Shown here piece by piece: positions 1-9,736 of a DNA stretch of 24,896 nucleotides. Source of the stretch: Paratrimastix pyriformis. Its lineage: Eukaryota; Preaxostyla; Paratrimastigidae. The position numbers were made by a program, and so were the translations under genes. Every line of letters begins with the position of its first letter. The stretch's first letter is position 1. The notes under the pieces are model-generated. The model was not told the origin of the DNA. It searched no databases and worked only from the letters and a program-made list of their open reading frames with translations. The stretch spans positions 1 through 24,896 of the forward strand of contig JAPMOS010000350.1 in NCBI GenBank assembly GCA_027972325.1, read 5' to 3'.

Positions 1-199
1 TAGAAAAGCCTCGACGCTCTGGCCTGGGTTTCGTGGACAGACCCTCCCCCACCGGCCTGTCTGTAGTGAGGGCCCGCGGGTTTTCATGAACAGACCCTCC
101 CAAATCCTCCTTGCTTCGCTTTCACCTTGCATCACCCTGACGCACTTCCTCCTCCTTTTTTCGAGCCTCTTTTTCTCTAATTTCGGATCATAAAGAGAA

Positions 200-1401
200 C
201 CAGATTAATTACTATCGTCTCCGTCTTGGGATTGGCGTTGTAGTCGTTGTTGCCAGTGTCGTCATCCGACGGAGGGTAGTCCTTATCGCCGACAAACCAT
301 TCATCTTCGTCATCATCTTCGTCATCATCTTCGTCATCTTTCGGCACGGATTCCGGCACGGGTTCGGGCTCAGCCACAAGGACAGGAAGGGGCAGAGGAA
401 GGGCCCAGTTAAGAGGAAGTCCCAAAGGGTAGGAAGCTCGCGCGCGCAGGTGCTGGTGCGGAACTTGTGGCACTGAATCGACCAGTCATAGGTCTTCCGT
501 TCGTCCGCGGAGAGAGAGAGGTATTCACGTTCGCAGGCCAGGAATACCTTGGGGAACTGTTCTCCGTAGTAGTCAGTGCGCTCCAACAGGGAACGGTCAC
601 GAAGAACCCCTTGAGGTAGAAGGTAAGAGCGTTCCCAGAGGACGATCTCATCGAGCCTCATCGGGCCCTCGATGGGGTGGTCGATGTCGAATGCAGCCTC
701 GGAATCAAGGAGCAGGGTAATGATCAAGGCTCTTGCTGACAGGCCCCTGTAGGTCTGCGACGTATCAGAACAGCGTCCGCTGGTCAAGGAAAAAGACGCC
801 ACCGAAGGCGAGAACCATCCGGGCGAGTACCTTGTGCAACTCAACACAGATGGGAGCGGAGAAATCGTACTCAGTCAACGGCTTCAAAAGTGAACGGGGA
901 CGATGAGGCCGCGATTCAGATGATTCGTGTTCGGGAACCAACTTGCCAGCAGCTTGGGGAAGATCCGTTCGTAAAAAGCCTGTCGGCTTAGGTGCACCTC
1001 GGTCTTGTCCTCCGGTTGAAAGAAGTCGTAGGTCCTGGAGGAGAGAGGCATGAGAAACCCACAACACATCACAGAAAACAGTAAACAGACCTGGGGAGCA
1101 GCAACTTCGGAGCCGGGGGTTGAGGCTGAGCCGGCTGGGGCTGAGGCGACGGCTTGGCCTGGGGGCGGGCTGCGGCGGCTTGGCCTGGGGGCGGGCTGCG
1201 GCGGCTTGGCCTGGGGGCGGGCTGCGGCGGCTTGGGCCTGGGGGCGGCCGCCTGGGCCCTGCCTGGGGCGGCAGCCCCTGGCTGGCTCGTGGCGTCATGC
1301 CGGGAAGGGGCTCAGGGCTCAGGAAGGCTCAGGAAGGGCTCAGGAAGCTGGGCTCAGCCTGGCGAGACCGACTCTGCGCATGCTTGCGTGCTTCTCTGCA
1401 T
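200..1401 (-). pseudogene. Gene A2, left copy (unknown family, fossil)
   Basis: This is a broken copy of an unrecognised element gene, read leftward. It begins at a start codon in the context CCGCCAAAATG, shared with genes A and A3. The conserved C-terminal domain lies at about 440-1040; its best-kept residues read RQAFYERIFPKLL and LNRGLIVPVHF. It is followed by a strongly acidic Asp/Glu tail (about 290-345) ending in a DWFVGD-like and Tyr/Asn-rich stretch that gene A lacks. Between the start and the domain lie short low-complexity repeats, including a G-rich block (1085-1290) that resembles the linker of gene B. An intron-like gap with a TCTCCTCCAG-type end precedes the domain, as in gene A. 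It is nearly identical to the mirror copy at 22659-23965. The function is unknown; I saw no enzyme motif. The copy is broken in several places. Confidence 0.6.
1085..1290. repeat. G-rich tandem repeat (CTTGGCCTGGGGGCGGGCTG unit)
   Basis: A unit of about 24 bp (CTTGGCCTGGGGGCGGGCTG plus CGGCGG) recurs several times, preceded by a GGTTGAGGCTGAGCCGGCTG leader. The same leader and units occur in the gene B linker at 16410-16575 and, on the other strand, at 8120-8230. This looks like a displaced piece of the linker inside the A2 region. The mirror A2 copy instead holds a different minisatellite. Confidence 0.75.
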
Positions 1402-1430
1402 TTTGGCGGTTTCCATGCGGGATACTCCAG

Positions 1431-1444
1431 GGGTAACAGCCACT
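1431..1444. promoter_or_regulatory. Shared upstream motif, A2 left
   Basis: GGGTAACAGCCACT lies about 30 bp upstream of the A2 start codon at 1401 (minus strand). It is one of eleven copies of a motif found ahead of each gene family of the element. An initiator or factor-binding role is inferred from position only. Confidence 0.5.
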
Positions 1445-1499
1445 CTTTCAAAACCAGGAAGTTCAAAATCAGACACAAGGAAAGCGGGAAGAAGGTGGC

Positions 1500-2231
1500 G
1501 GAGGGGAAAAATCAACCGACTTGAAGAGGCTGTCCCGAGGGAGGAGAGCAGCGGGAAGTGTAGGTCGGAACTGGTGGCTCTGAATCGACCAGTCAGATCA
1601 AATCGAGAGGCCACAGGACTATTTCTCACGCCATCTCTGTTTTTTCCCCTTCTAGGACGAACTACGGCTGGCACACGCTCTTCTTGGTGATCCACGCTGA
1701 CGGGTTCCGCACAACATAAAAGTTTTGTCGAACAATAGATCAACGAAGGTCTTCTCGATGCGACTAGCCCCACAAAGGGCAACGTTTACGTCAATGAGGA
1801 GGAAAGGGGGGGTTCCTGCAGTTATGCTCGCTGAGGGTCTCATTGTAGACTTGGTGATGAGGTCCCGGTCTTCACCGTCGTAGTCGTCGCCATATAATTC
1901 AAGAGCTTCCGCGGAAGGGCCTCGTGAACGGACTCCAGCTCAGGCGACTCGAGTGCATATGCCGCCATCGTTGTCCACGTGAGGTGCCTCGTCAACGGAC
2001 TCGGGAGGCAGTTCGGTCACGAGGAATCGTCAGCAGAATTGACCAGAGCCACGCGAGGGCCTCGAACGGAGGCTCGTCCGCAGCGGCCTCGGAAGGAGGC
2101 GGTTGGAGACGGAGACGGGGCTCCGGAATGGGCTCGTTCGGCACTGTCAGGAACGTCCTCGACGCGAATGATCTCGCGGCGGCAACGAGTCCAGCGTGGG
2201 GACTCCCTTTCCTTGCGTGCTTCCTCTGCAT
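1500..2231 (-). pseudogene. Gene A3, left copy (A-family fossil)
   Basis: This is a third, more decayed member of the A family, read leftward from a start codon at 2231 in the CCGCCAAAATGCAGAGG context also used by A2. The N-terminal part begins MQRKHARKG and is followed by Pro/Glu/Arg-rich sequence of low complexity. The central conserved domain is not recognisable. A later piece (RIEKTFVDLL) at about 1680-1765 recurs in the right arm at about 22430-22530, and the last part (about 1515-1595) matches the C-terminal end of gene A. Most of the 5' part has no counterpart in the right arm. The function is unknown and the copy is broken. Confidence 0.5.
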
Positions 2232-2259
2232 TTTGGCGGGTTCCGACGGGAAAATCCGG

Positions 2260-2273
2260 GGGTCATAGCCACT
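2260..2273. promoter_or_regulatory. Shared upstream motif, A3 left
   Basis: GGGTCATAGCCACT lies about 30 bp upstream of the A3 start at 2231 (minus strand) and is followed by the same CTTTCAAAACCAGG flank as the copy at 1431. The regulatory role is inferred from recurrence. Confidence 0.5.
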
Positions 2274-2354
2274 CTTTCAAAACCAGGGTGCATTCCAAAA
2301 AAGCACACAGGGAACGCGGGAAGAACGTGGCGGAGAGAGAGGAAAATCATCCTG

Positions 2355-4275
2355 TTATGCGCTCCCAGTGAACTTGAAGAGGCAGTCCCAATGGGCCGGT
2401 ATCTCGCGGCGGCAGGTGTTGGTGCGGAACTTGTGGCAGTGAATCGACCAGTCATAGGTCTTCCGATCGTCCTCGGAGAGCGAGGTATTCACGTTCGCAG
2501 CCCAGGAAGGCCTTGGGGAACTGATCACCGTAGTAGTCAGAGAGCTCCAACATGGAACGGTCACGAAGAACCTCCTTGGCGAAGAAGGGGAAAGAGCGTT
2601 CCCAGAGGGCAAGCTCTTCGAGCCTCATCGAGCCCTCGATGGCGGGGTCCTGGTCGAATGCAGCCTCGGAGTCCAGGGTCACAAGAAGAGCCAAGGCTCT
2701 GCTGATCAGGAACTCGTAGGTCTTCCCGATATCAGCGCATTGTCCGCAGGACAGGGAAAAAAAGAGTTTCCCGAAGGTGAGACACATCCGGGTAAGTACC
2801 TTGTGCAACTCAACACAGATGGCACCGGAGAGCTGGTACTCGGCCAAGGTCTTGAAAAAGTGAACAGGGACGATGACACCGCGATTCAGATGATTCGTGT
2901 TCGGGAACCAACGGCCCAGCAACTTGGGAAAGATCCGTTCGTAAAATGCCTGTCGGCTGAGCTTCATCAATGACTTTGTTTCCGGTTGGTAGAATAGGTA
3001 GGTCCTGTTGGAGAGGCATGAGAAACCCACAAGAGAGGAAAAACAGAAAACAGACTGATTGAGGGGCGGGGGGACAGTTGCAAAGGGAGGCGGAAGCGTA
3101 CTCGAAGTGGGAAGGACCGCTGCGGCGTCAGGCGTTGACGACGTGCTCCTCGTGGCGGTGACCGGTGGCGTTTTGGGAGTAGCCACGGGAGCCCGACCCG
3201 GAGCCACTGCCGGAGGCGTCGAAGTGATCGTGGCGGTGGCCCGAGCCGACACCGCTGGAGGCGTTGAAGTGCTCCTGGTGGCGGGGACCGGGCCCGGAGG
3301 TGGAGGCGTTCTGAGAGACACAGCAGCCCGAGGCGGAGGCGTCTTGAGAGCAACAGGCGGAGCCGCAGCCGCTGCGGACTTCTTGATAGCCGGGGGGGCC
3401 TGTCCTGGGGTCTTGGGCGGGATGAAGACGGACGACAGTTTCTTGGGAGCGGGAGCGGGAAGTGGTGTCGCGGGAAGTGTCGGTTTCGGAGGGTGAGTGG
3501 CGGGCCGGCGTTGAAGTGGCTGCCTCGAGGCCGTCGGAGGAGGGGCGCGCTGTGTGGACGGCGGCACGGGGTTGGAGGCCTGAGAGGCGCTCTGGTCGGG
3601 TTCGGTGCTCTGGTCGGGTTCGGTGCTCTGGTCGGGTTCGGTGCTCTGGTCGGGTTCGGTGCTCTGGTCGGGTTCGGCAGTCTGCTCGGGTTCGGCGGGG
3701 ACAGGCTCGGGTTGGGCGGTCTGCTCGGGTTCGGCGGGGACATGCTCGGGTTCGGCGGGGACATGCTCGGGTTCGGCGGTCTGCTCGGGTTCGCGGTCTG
3801 CGGTGGTCTGCTCGCGGTCTGCGGTGGTCTGCTCATGGTCGGCGGTCTGCTCATGGTCGGCGGTCTGCTCATGGTCGGCGGTCTGTTCGGCTTCGGCGGG
3901 GTCGGCAGGCTGCTCGGGTGCAGCGGTCTCCTCGGATGGGCTGGCTTCCTTGGGTTCTGACTCAGTGTTATGCTCGGCTGGGATGAAGACGATGGCACGT
4001 TGGAGTTCCTGGCTGACCTGTTGGGGTTCTTCTTGTGCGGCCGTGGCATCCTGGCTGGCCTGTTGGGTCTCCTCCTCCTGTCCAGTCTCATCTTCGGTGC
4101 CAGGCTCGAGGCGGAGAGGGGACCCCTGCGCAGCATCGGATGACTTGCGTTCCGCGCGAGAACGTTTCCTCGAGTGGGGCTCCTCATCCGACTCATCCAG
4201 CGAGTGACGAGACGGTGTCGGGTAACGGCGGCCGCTGCGAGTCTCACGAAGTTCCTGAGTGCTTTCCTTAGGCAT
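2355..4275 (-). pseudogene. Gene A, left copy (Pro/Glu repeat protein of unknown function)
   Basis: This is a long element gene read leftward, away from the tandem array. It starts at 4275 (MPKESTQELRETRSGRRY) in a CCGCCAAAATG context. Parts in order: a charged Arg/Ser N-terminus; an acidic, Gln-rich region; tandem short repeats of EPEQTAEPEH, ADHEQT and STEPDQ type (about 3590-3900); a long Pro/Ala/Thr-rich region with PPAVAPGRAP-like repeats (about 3060-3580); an intron-like gap near 3000-3055; and a folded-looking domain of about 210 residues (about 2355-3000) with RQAFYERIFPKLL, LSGAICVELHKVL and MRLEELALWER. I do not recognise this domain. The right copy is only about 70-75% identical in it. 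The overall layout, a disordered low-complexity region before a compact domain, is shared by the whole A family. It is treated as a fossil; this is one of the better-kept genes. Confidence 0.7.
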
Positions 4276-4305
4276 TTTGGCGGGATCAAGTGCGGCTGTT
4301 CCCCA

Positions 4306-4319
4306 GGGTAATAGCCACT
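4306..4319. promoter_or_regulatory. Shared upstream motif, gene A left
   Basis: GGGTAATAGCCACT lies about 30 bp upstream of the gene A start (4275, minus strand), between that start and the tandem array. A second, weaker GGGGAACAGCCGCAC-like copy sits closer to the start on the minus strand. Confidence 0.5.
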
Positions 4320-4338
4320 GTACGCTCTGGAGTCTCCC

Positions 4339-5010
4339 GAAGTTAGTCGGGGGTACTAAAATCCATACGACTCGTATGGAATTTCAATGGAAATCGAATT
4401 TTTCGGATCGGTGTTCCGACATGTCCGTTTTTTCGGTGAAACTCGACGTTTTTCGTCATCAGAACCACTATCCCGCAGTTAGTCGGGGGTACTAAAATCC
4501 ATACGACTCGTATGGAATTTCAATGGAAATCGAATTTTTCGGATCGGTGTTCCGACATGTCCCAAAGGGTTTTTTCGGTGAAACTCGACGTTTTTCGTCA
4601 TCAGAACCACTATCCCGCAGTTAGTCGGGGTACTAAAATCCATACGACTCGTATGGAATTTCAATGGAAATCGAATTATTTCGGATCGGTGTTCCGACAT
4701 GTCCCAAAGGGTTTTTTCGGTGAAACTCGACGTTTTTCGTCATCAGAACCACTATCCCGCAGTTAGTCGGGGGTACTAAAATCCATACGACTCGTATGGA
4801 ATTTCAATGGAAATCGAATTTTTCGGATCGGTGTTCCGACATGTCCCAAAGGGTTTTTTCGGTGAAACTCGACGTTTTTCGTCATCAGAACCACTATCCC
4901 GCAGTTAGTCGGGGGTACTAAAATCCATACGACTCGTATGGAATTTCAATGGAAATCGAATTTTTCGGATCGGTGTTCCGACATGTCCCAAAGGGTTTTT
5001 TCGGTGAAAC
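4339..5010. repeat. Tandem array of about 140-bp iterons, left version
   Basis: There are five units of 136-143 bp. Each contains the perfect dyad CCATACGACTCGTATGG, at 4363-4379, 4499-4515, 4640-4656, 4783-4799 and 4925-4941. Each unit also carries TTAGTCGGGGGTACTAAAA just before the dyad and TCGAATTTTTCGGATCGG after it. Units are nearly identical to each other. The array fills the gap between the divergent starts of genes A and B, so it probably acts as a control region, a partition or replication site, or a recombination target. The right-arm array (19490-20296) is homologous but clearly diverged. Confidence 0.92.
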
Positions 5011-5018
5011 TCAGCGGG

Positions 5019-5032
5019 GTGGACATTACCCC
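5019..5032. promoter_or_regulatory. Shared upstream motif, gene B left
   Basis: GTGGACATTACCCC lies about 40 bp upstream of the gene B start at 5074. It differs at two positions from the GTGGCTATTACCCC form seen ahead of the A family. Confidence 0.4.
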
Positions 5033-5073
5033 GGGTTCTCTTCCTTGTTCACGCGCCTTTTTGCCGTTTTCAG

Positions 5074-6094
5074 ATGAACTCTATCGATTGGAATCAATTC
5101 AGGACCTCCGAAGATGCCATTGCTTGGTGTGAGGGCACACTCTCGCTTCAACCCCCGGGTTGGGCCGAGGCACCACACGTGGCGATCAATTGGTTTGTTT
5201 GTCATCGCCCCTTCTGTTTTCCCACAACATTTTGTCATAGCTTCCGTCGCCGCATCAATGCCGCCTCGAAGCTTGTGGGGGGGCTCGCTGCGCCCCTGCA
5301 TTTGATGGTGATTCAAGACGCCTTCGAGAGCATTGGGAGGCCGTCCTCCCCTGCTTTCGCCGCTGACGACGAGCGCGTCGACATTGGCGGTGACGAGCCG
5401 CTGACCGAGCAGCCCCAACCCGCGCCCTTGTCTGTGTTTTCATCTCACCTCAAGCTCGGTTTAATTCCTTCTTCGTTAGGTCTCCCGCCCCCGCCGCCAC
5501 CCATACCGCCGAAGGAGCGCCCCCTGCGCCGACCGCCCCGACCGCGCCCCTCCCGACGCAGGCCCTCCCGATCGAGCACAAGGACAAGGCAACCGGTGCA
5601 GCTCGCGTGGCGTCTGTCGCAGTGGTTTCTTGCCTTTCACACCTGATCTCTGTTTTTTAGGATCTTGGATGACGACGATGCCTCCCCGAGCCCAAAGCCA
5701 AAGGAGAAGGCCAAGCCCAAGCCCCCCAAGAAGGCCCCCGAAGAGGAGGTCAAGAACAAGCCCAAGCCCAAGAAGGACGGCCCCGAAGCGGACAAGAAGG
5801 CCCCGGTGGCGCCCACCAAGCCCAAGAAGGACGCCGCCCCGGTCCCCCCGCCACCGGCCCGCCGACGGAAGCCGGGGCATCACGAGGCCAACAAGGAGGC
5901 CTCGGAGGCCTCGGCGGAGGATCAGGCGGCCGAGAAGGACGCCCCGCCGCGTCACCGGGGCACCAAGCACCCGGCCCCGTGGAGATCAGACTCCTCGTCG
6001 GACGAGGACGGCCCAGCCCCGAACCCAAGGCGAAGGCCGAGCGCAAGCGGGGCCGTCCCAACTCGCCTGAGCTCGCCCCGGAGGCCCGGCAATT
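5074..6094 (+). pseudogene. Gene B, N-terminal part, left copy (Lys/Pro-rich, AT-hook-like)
   Basis: This is the first part of gene B, read rightward from MNSIDWNQF at 5074; both arms keep those nine residues and then differ. The start codon follows directly on GCCGTTTTCAG, which resembles a 3' splice site, so a 5' leader intron is possible. Intron-like gaps end near 5232, 5480 and 5660. The last segment (about 5660-6094) is Lys/Pro/Ala-rich like a histone H1 tail, with many KPKPKK and PKKAP stretches, then an acidic SDSSSDEDG patch. KRGRP, the core of an AT-hook, is readable near 6035-6050, which suggests DNA binding. The right copy has KRARP there. A DNA-binding or chromatin-contacting tail for the downstream enzyme is an inference. 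Confidence 0.5.
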
Positions 6095-6239
6095 AATGCA
6101 GTCCGTTATTGCTTTGTGCACTGCGTTCTTGGAAAACTACCCCTCCCTCCTCCTCCTCCTCCAAGTCGTGACCTTTTTTTATCGTTCGTTGTTTTTGACC
6201 AACAAGTGACTGACTTCCTTTTGCTTTGTTCGGGTTGGT

Positions 6240-6720
6240 GGGTCGGGGGGGCCTCTTCAATGTATCCCAGCCGGGGAAAAGCATCGCCAAAAGGGCACAG
6301 GTCCTCCTGAGCTCCATCGACCCCTGCCCGAGCCTCGCCCGGCCCCTGTCCTACGAGCGTTTGGCCGCAATTATCGAGTGGTTCAACAAACTGGGTGCCT
6401 CGGTCCTGTTCAGCATCATCGTGCAGAAGTCGCGCCAGGTCGAGGCTCGATACCAGGTGGTCGATGGCTCGCACCGGTCTGCACAGCGCTCGGTTTTGGG
6501 GCTCGGCCTCTAATGTGTCTCTAGGTTCCAAGTGGCCCGTCTCATCGTAGACCCGCGCCGGGTCTCCGAGTTGCCGACCGGGATCACCGCGGAACAGCGG
6601 GACGCGCTTCGTGAAAGGGTGGAGAAGCTCAACGAGGAGTTCCCCAAGATCAGGAAGGTCTGCGGTACGGTGTCGCAGCCATCAACAACGAACCATCTTC
6701 TCCCCCTGCACAGCACCTGA
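6240..6720 (+). pseudogene. Gene B, ParB/sulfiredoxin-like domain, left copy
   Basis: The segment reads VLLSSIDPCPSLARPL, then YERLAAIIEWFNKLGAS and VLFSIIV, and ends in RYQVVDGSHR near 6450-6480. This is the order expected for the ParB/Srx fold: an N-terminal strand with xPxxxxR, a helix, a hydrophobic strand, then a strand with the (V/I)xDGxHR signature. A short intron-like gap follows (ending near 6525). The next piece is FQVARLIVDPRRVSEL and a helical stretch ITAEQRDALRERVEKLNEEF. ParB-like domains are often found N-terminal to DNA methyltransferases in phages and bacteria, the order seen here. The right copy is about 80% identical. The fold assignment rests on pattern only. Confidence 0.5.
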
Positions 6721-8110
6721 AGGAGGACTACATCGACGTGGCCGTTTACAACACGCTCGAGCCAGAGGCCATGCTCGAACTGCAACATCGGGTCAACCTG
6801 CTCACCCACGACGCGAGGTTTGGAAGCAGCACCTTCGATGTCCTGCTGAACCTCAAGCGTGCCTCCCTCCAAGTCTGTTGTCTCTCCTATTTTTCTCGCA
6901 TCATCACCTCACCTCCTCTTATCAGGCCCCCAAGCTCTACTCCCTTGACCATCCGGACTTGGACACACTGTTGGCTCTCGCCCTCAGTGAGCTGCACTTC
7001 CCGAAGAGCGTGGACGCCCCTTCCAAGTCTGTCCACTCACTCTCCTTGCACTCTCCCCACATGCCTTTGTCGATGACTAGACTCCTGAAGATGCTGGCGA
7101 GCTTCTCCCTGGAGCTGCTGTGAGCTCTCCCGGCTCCCGGTCGAGCGACAGCCATCACCCACGAACCTCTGGCGCATCTTTGAGGTCTGCTCGGAACAAC
7201 CATTTCCACGCTGGCGCTCACACACGTTGTTCGTGCCCGTGCCCGCTAGGCCAGAGATTTGGAGATGAATTGCTGGGTTGCACGCGCCCTGCTGCAGGGT
7301 CGTTCAGCGGCTCCGAGGCCAATTCTGTTGTTGCGCCCGAAATGAAGAAGCCCATTCGACAGGCCGAGCAGACCTTCCTGCTGCTGGAGGCCCACGATGC
7401 TGCCGAGGTGGCCGACGGAAACCGCCAGCCCGTCCTCTACCTGCCCCCGACGAGGCCGCCCGGGAGGTCCTACGGTGCCATCTCGTCCGGACCGAGACCT
7501 TCGCCTTCATGAATTGCCTCAACGTGCGGCCGTTCCAAATCCGCAAGGGCAAGGTGCGACTCCCGGCCTTCACCGAGATGCTGGGCGAGCTGGGCTGCCC
7601 GTTCGAGCGCCTGAACGAGACGGACGTGCGCAACCTGCCCCTAGAGATCACCTGCATCCGCATCGACGGCCGGCCTCTCACCGACTTCGACTGGTCCTCG
7701 GCTACTGGCTGGGGTGGTGCGCGGCACAACTGCCACCGGCAATGCAGGACGACCTGAGGCCCGAGCACTGCAAGTACGCCCAGCTCTGGGAGGAGACGGG
7801 CCACCACGACATCCCCCGGGCAAGCAAGCGCACGCTGAAGACCGTCGACCGGGAACTACGTGAGGAAAAGCGGGCACTCCGGGAGGAAGCCTCCGAGCAC
7901 CCGGAGCCGCCGAAGTCAGAGCCGGCCAAGCGGGCCACCCTGAAGGCGCTTCTTTCCCAAGCCGAGCCGACCTCCGAAGCTGAGGCCAAGGCGGCGGAGG
8001 CCGATGACGACTATGAGGTCAAGGCCTGCGCACTCCCACCGGAGCCGGAGTCGGCCACCGAGGAAGCCCAGCCTTCGGCGAAGCCGGTGCCCGAGCCCGA
8101 GCCCAAAGCC
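6721..8110 (+). pseudogene. Gene B, middle region, left copy (helical, unknown)
   Basis: These are several conserved segments between the ParB-like domain and the methyltransferase, separated by intron-like gaps (for example about 6873-6926 and 7025-7075). Recognisable blocks are VAVYNTLEPEAMLELQHRVN and FGSSTFDVLLNLKRAS (about 6740-6870), KLYSLDHPDLDTLLALAL (about 6930-7015), an LPVERQPSPTNLWRIFEV-like block (about 7135-7190), KKPIRQAEQTFLLLEAHDA (about 7345-7400), RCHLVRTETFAFMNCLNVRP (about 7480-7540) and a Glu/Lys-rich helix TVDRELREEKRALREEAS (about 7840-7900). They look like an alpha-helical domain; I recognise no family. The copy is broken in several places. Confidence 0.45.
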
Positions 8111-8330
8111 AACGAGCCAGCCAGGCCAAGCCACCGCAGCCCGCCCCCCAGGCCAAGCCGCCGCAGCCCGCCCCCCAGGCCAAGCCGTCGCCTCAGCCCC
8201 AGCCGGCTCAGCCTCAACCCCAGACCCCGGCCCAGGCCCAGCAACAACACTCCAAGCCACCGCAGCAGCGTCAGTCGCCCAGGTCACCACCAAGCCCGCG
8301 TCCGCTGCGCCTCGTTCCGGCCCCCAGCTG
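8110..8330. repeat. Pro/Gln-rich linker repeat of gene B, left
   Basis: Tandem CAGGCCAAGCCGCCGCAGCC-type units encode a Pro/Gln/Ala/Lys-rich linker just before the methyltransferase. The right arm has more units (16410-16575), and a displaced block lies at 1085-1290. Unit number differs between copies, as expected for slippage. Confidence 0.7.
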
Positions 8331-8339
8331 CTTTCCGCA

Positions 8340-9563
8340 CCCGCGGAGGGCCACGATCCCTCATGGGAAAACCTTGGCCCGGTTCTACTGCGGGGATGCC
8401 GAAGCGATCTTGTTTCGCGCGAAGGATAATCCCGGCCGTGTCTGCAGTTTCCAACTTGTTGGATCCCCACTAACATCTTCGTTTCATTCGATAGACACTC
8501 TATACCTTGGCCGTGTTGGATGCTCCCTGGGGCATTACCGACGACCCTCGAGACAGACCCACCCCGGACTACGGATCCCTGGCCCAGTACCTCGACTCGT
8601 TCATTGCCCCCAATGGTACCATCATCGTGATGGATACCGAGGCCAACCTGTCCCAGCAATGGACGCCGGCTCTCGAGTGCTTCAATTTCGTGAGCGATCA
8701 CCGAATTCGTGCCATCTGGGGAAGTCCGTGATTCATTCCCTTCACGATGCAATTGGTTTTTAACTTGTCCTTCTTCATCACTTCTTCGCGCAGATTACCT
8801 CGAGGAGGCCAACCCCCGGCCGTCGCTCTCACCGGGAGCCCCCCGCCCTGAGGAGGTGGAGCTGCCCATCGAGGTTTTCCAGCGAGGCCACGAGCGGCCC
8901 GTCAACTGGCGCTGGGATGTACTGTGCCCTTCTCCGAGTGCGAAGTTGGCCGAGATGAACGCCCGGGCCAACCCGCGCACCAACGCGGTCTACCTGCGGC
9001 ACCAGGCGGGGCAGGCCCGCTTCGCCAAGCCGGCCGATCTTTACGTCTACCTCTTCCGCCGCTACGGAGGGACGGGCCCTGTGTTGGACTGCTTCTGCGG
9101 CTGTGGGCCAGCTCTCTTGGCGGCAGAGGCCACCGGAACGCGCGTTGATCTGATTGACCGGGCGCCTGCAGTGGAGAGCCTCATGATCGGCCACGTGCCT
9201 CCGGTGCTGGTGCACCAGCAGGACGAAGCATACCTGCCCCTCGAAGCCCACGAGACGGAGCTTTGCAACGTCGTTGCACCCCCTGTCGACGGATGGGACC
9301 TGCATCTTCCTCTGCTCCCCCCTCAAGAAGAACCTGCCCCGGCTCTACAAGAAGAGCAGGCCGCCGAGCAGACCACCACCGCCGAGCAACAACAACAAGA
9401 GCAGGCCTTCGAGCTTCAAGACGACCAAGAGGGCCCCCTGATCCCCGCTCCAGATGATCAGCCTTATCAGCGGCTTCCTCCTTCCGACGAGTTCAACCCA
9501 CTGGTGGACCCGGAAGCTTTGGGCAACAACCTTCTGCCAGAGGAACGCGCGGACTTCCAGTAA
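8340..9563 (+). pseudogene. Gene B, beta-type DNA amino-methyltransferase domain, left copy
   Basis: Motifs appear in the order of beta-class DNA N6-adenine/N4-cytosine methyltransferases. First comes FYCGDAEAILFRAKDN, a GDA..L start typical of the class (about 8377-8436). Then comes LAVLDAPWGI (about 8506-8535), a variant of catalytic motif IV (DPPW/DPPY). A hydrophobic strand GTIIVMDTEAN follows (about 8614-8646). After that comes RFAKPADLYVYLFRRYGG (motif X-like, KP) and VLDCFCGCGPALLAA, the AdoMet-binding motif I (about 9018-9130). Two short intron-like gaps lie near 8440-8494 and 8724-8793. The tail is Glu/Gln-rich and acidic (9300-9563). The reaction would be methyl transfer from AdoMet to an exocyclic amino group of A or C in DNA. 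The target site is unknown. This is the best-kept part of gene B and almost identical in both arms. Confidence 0.75.
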
Positions 9564-9705
9564 CTCTTAATACCGTCCAACCCCTCAACCCCTCTTTTCA
9601 ATTCAGCTTTGTGTGTTTTTAGACGAAGAAACACGACAGCAATGACACCGAGAAATTGTCTTGACTGAACAACAAGCTACCGGGGTGGGATAGGGAGGAT
9701 GGCCT

Positions 9706-9719
9706 GGGTGATAGCCACT
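9706..9719. promoter_or_regulatory. Shared upstream motif, truncated integrase
   Basis: GGGTGATAGCCACT lies about 20 bp upstream of the start at 9737. It runs into a perfect 12-bp dyad CCACTCGAGTGG (9715-9726). The flank (GAGAAATTGTCTTGA... at about 9650) is repeated upstream of the full integrase at 10225-10312. Confidence 0.55.
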
Positions 9720-9736
9720 CGAGTGGCGCCACTGAT

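Noticed and set aside
3059-3986. Plus-strand Gly/Val-rich and Ser/Cys-rich open frames across gene A
   Set aside because: They are shadow frames of the Pro- and Glu-rich repeats of gene A on the minus strand, and they lack the shared upstream motif.
4339-5010. CRISPR array
   Set aside because: The repeated unit is the whole 136-143 bp with no variable spacers, and no cas-like genes are present in a clearly eukaryotic window.
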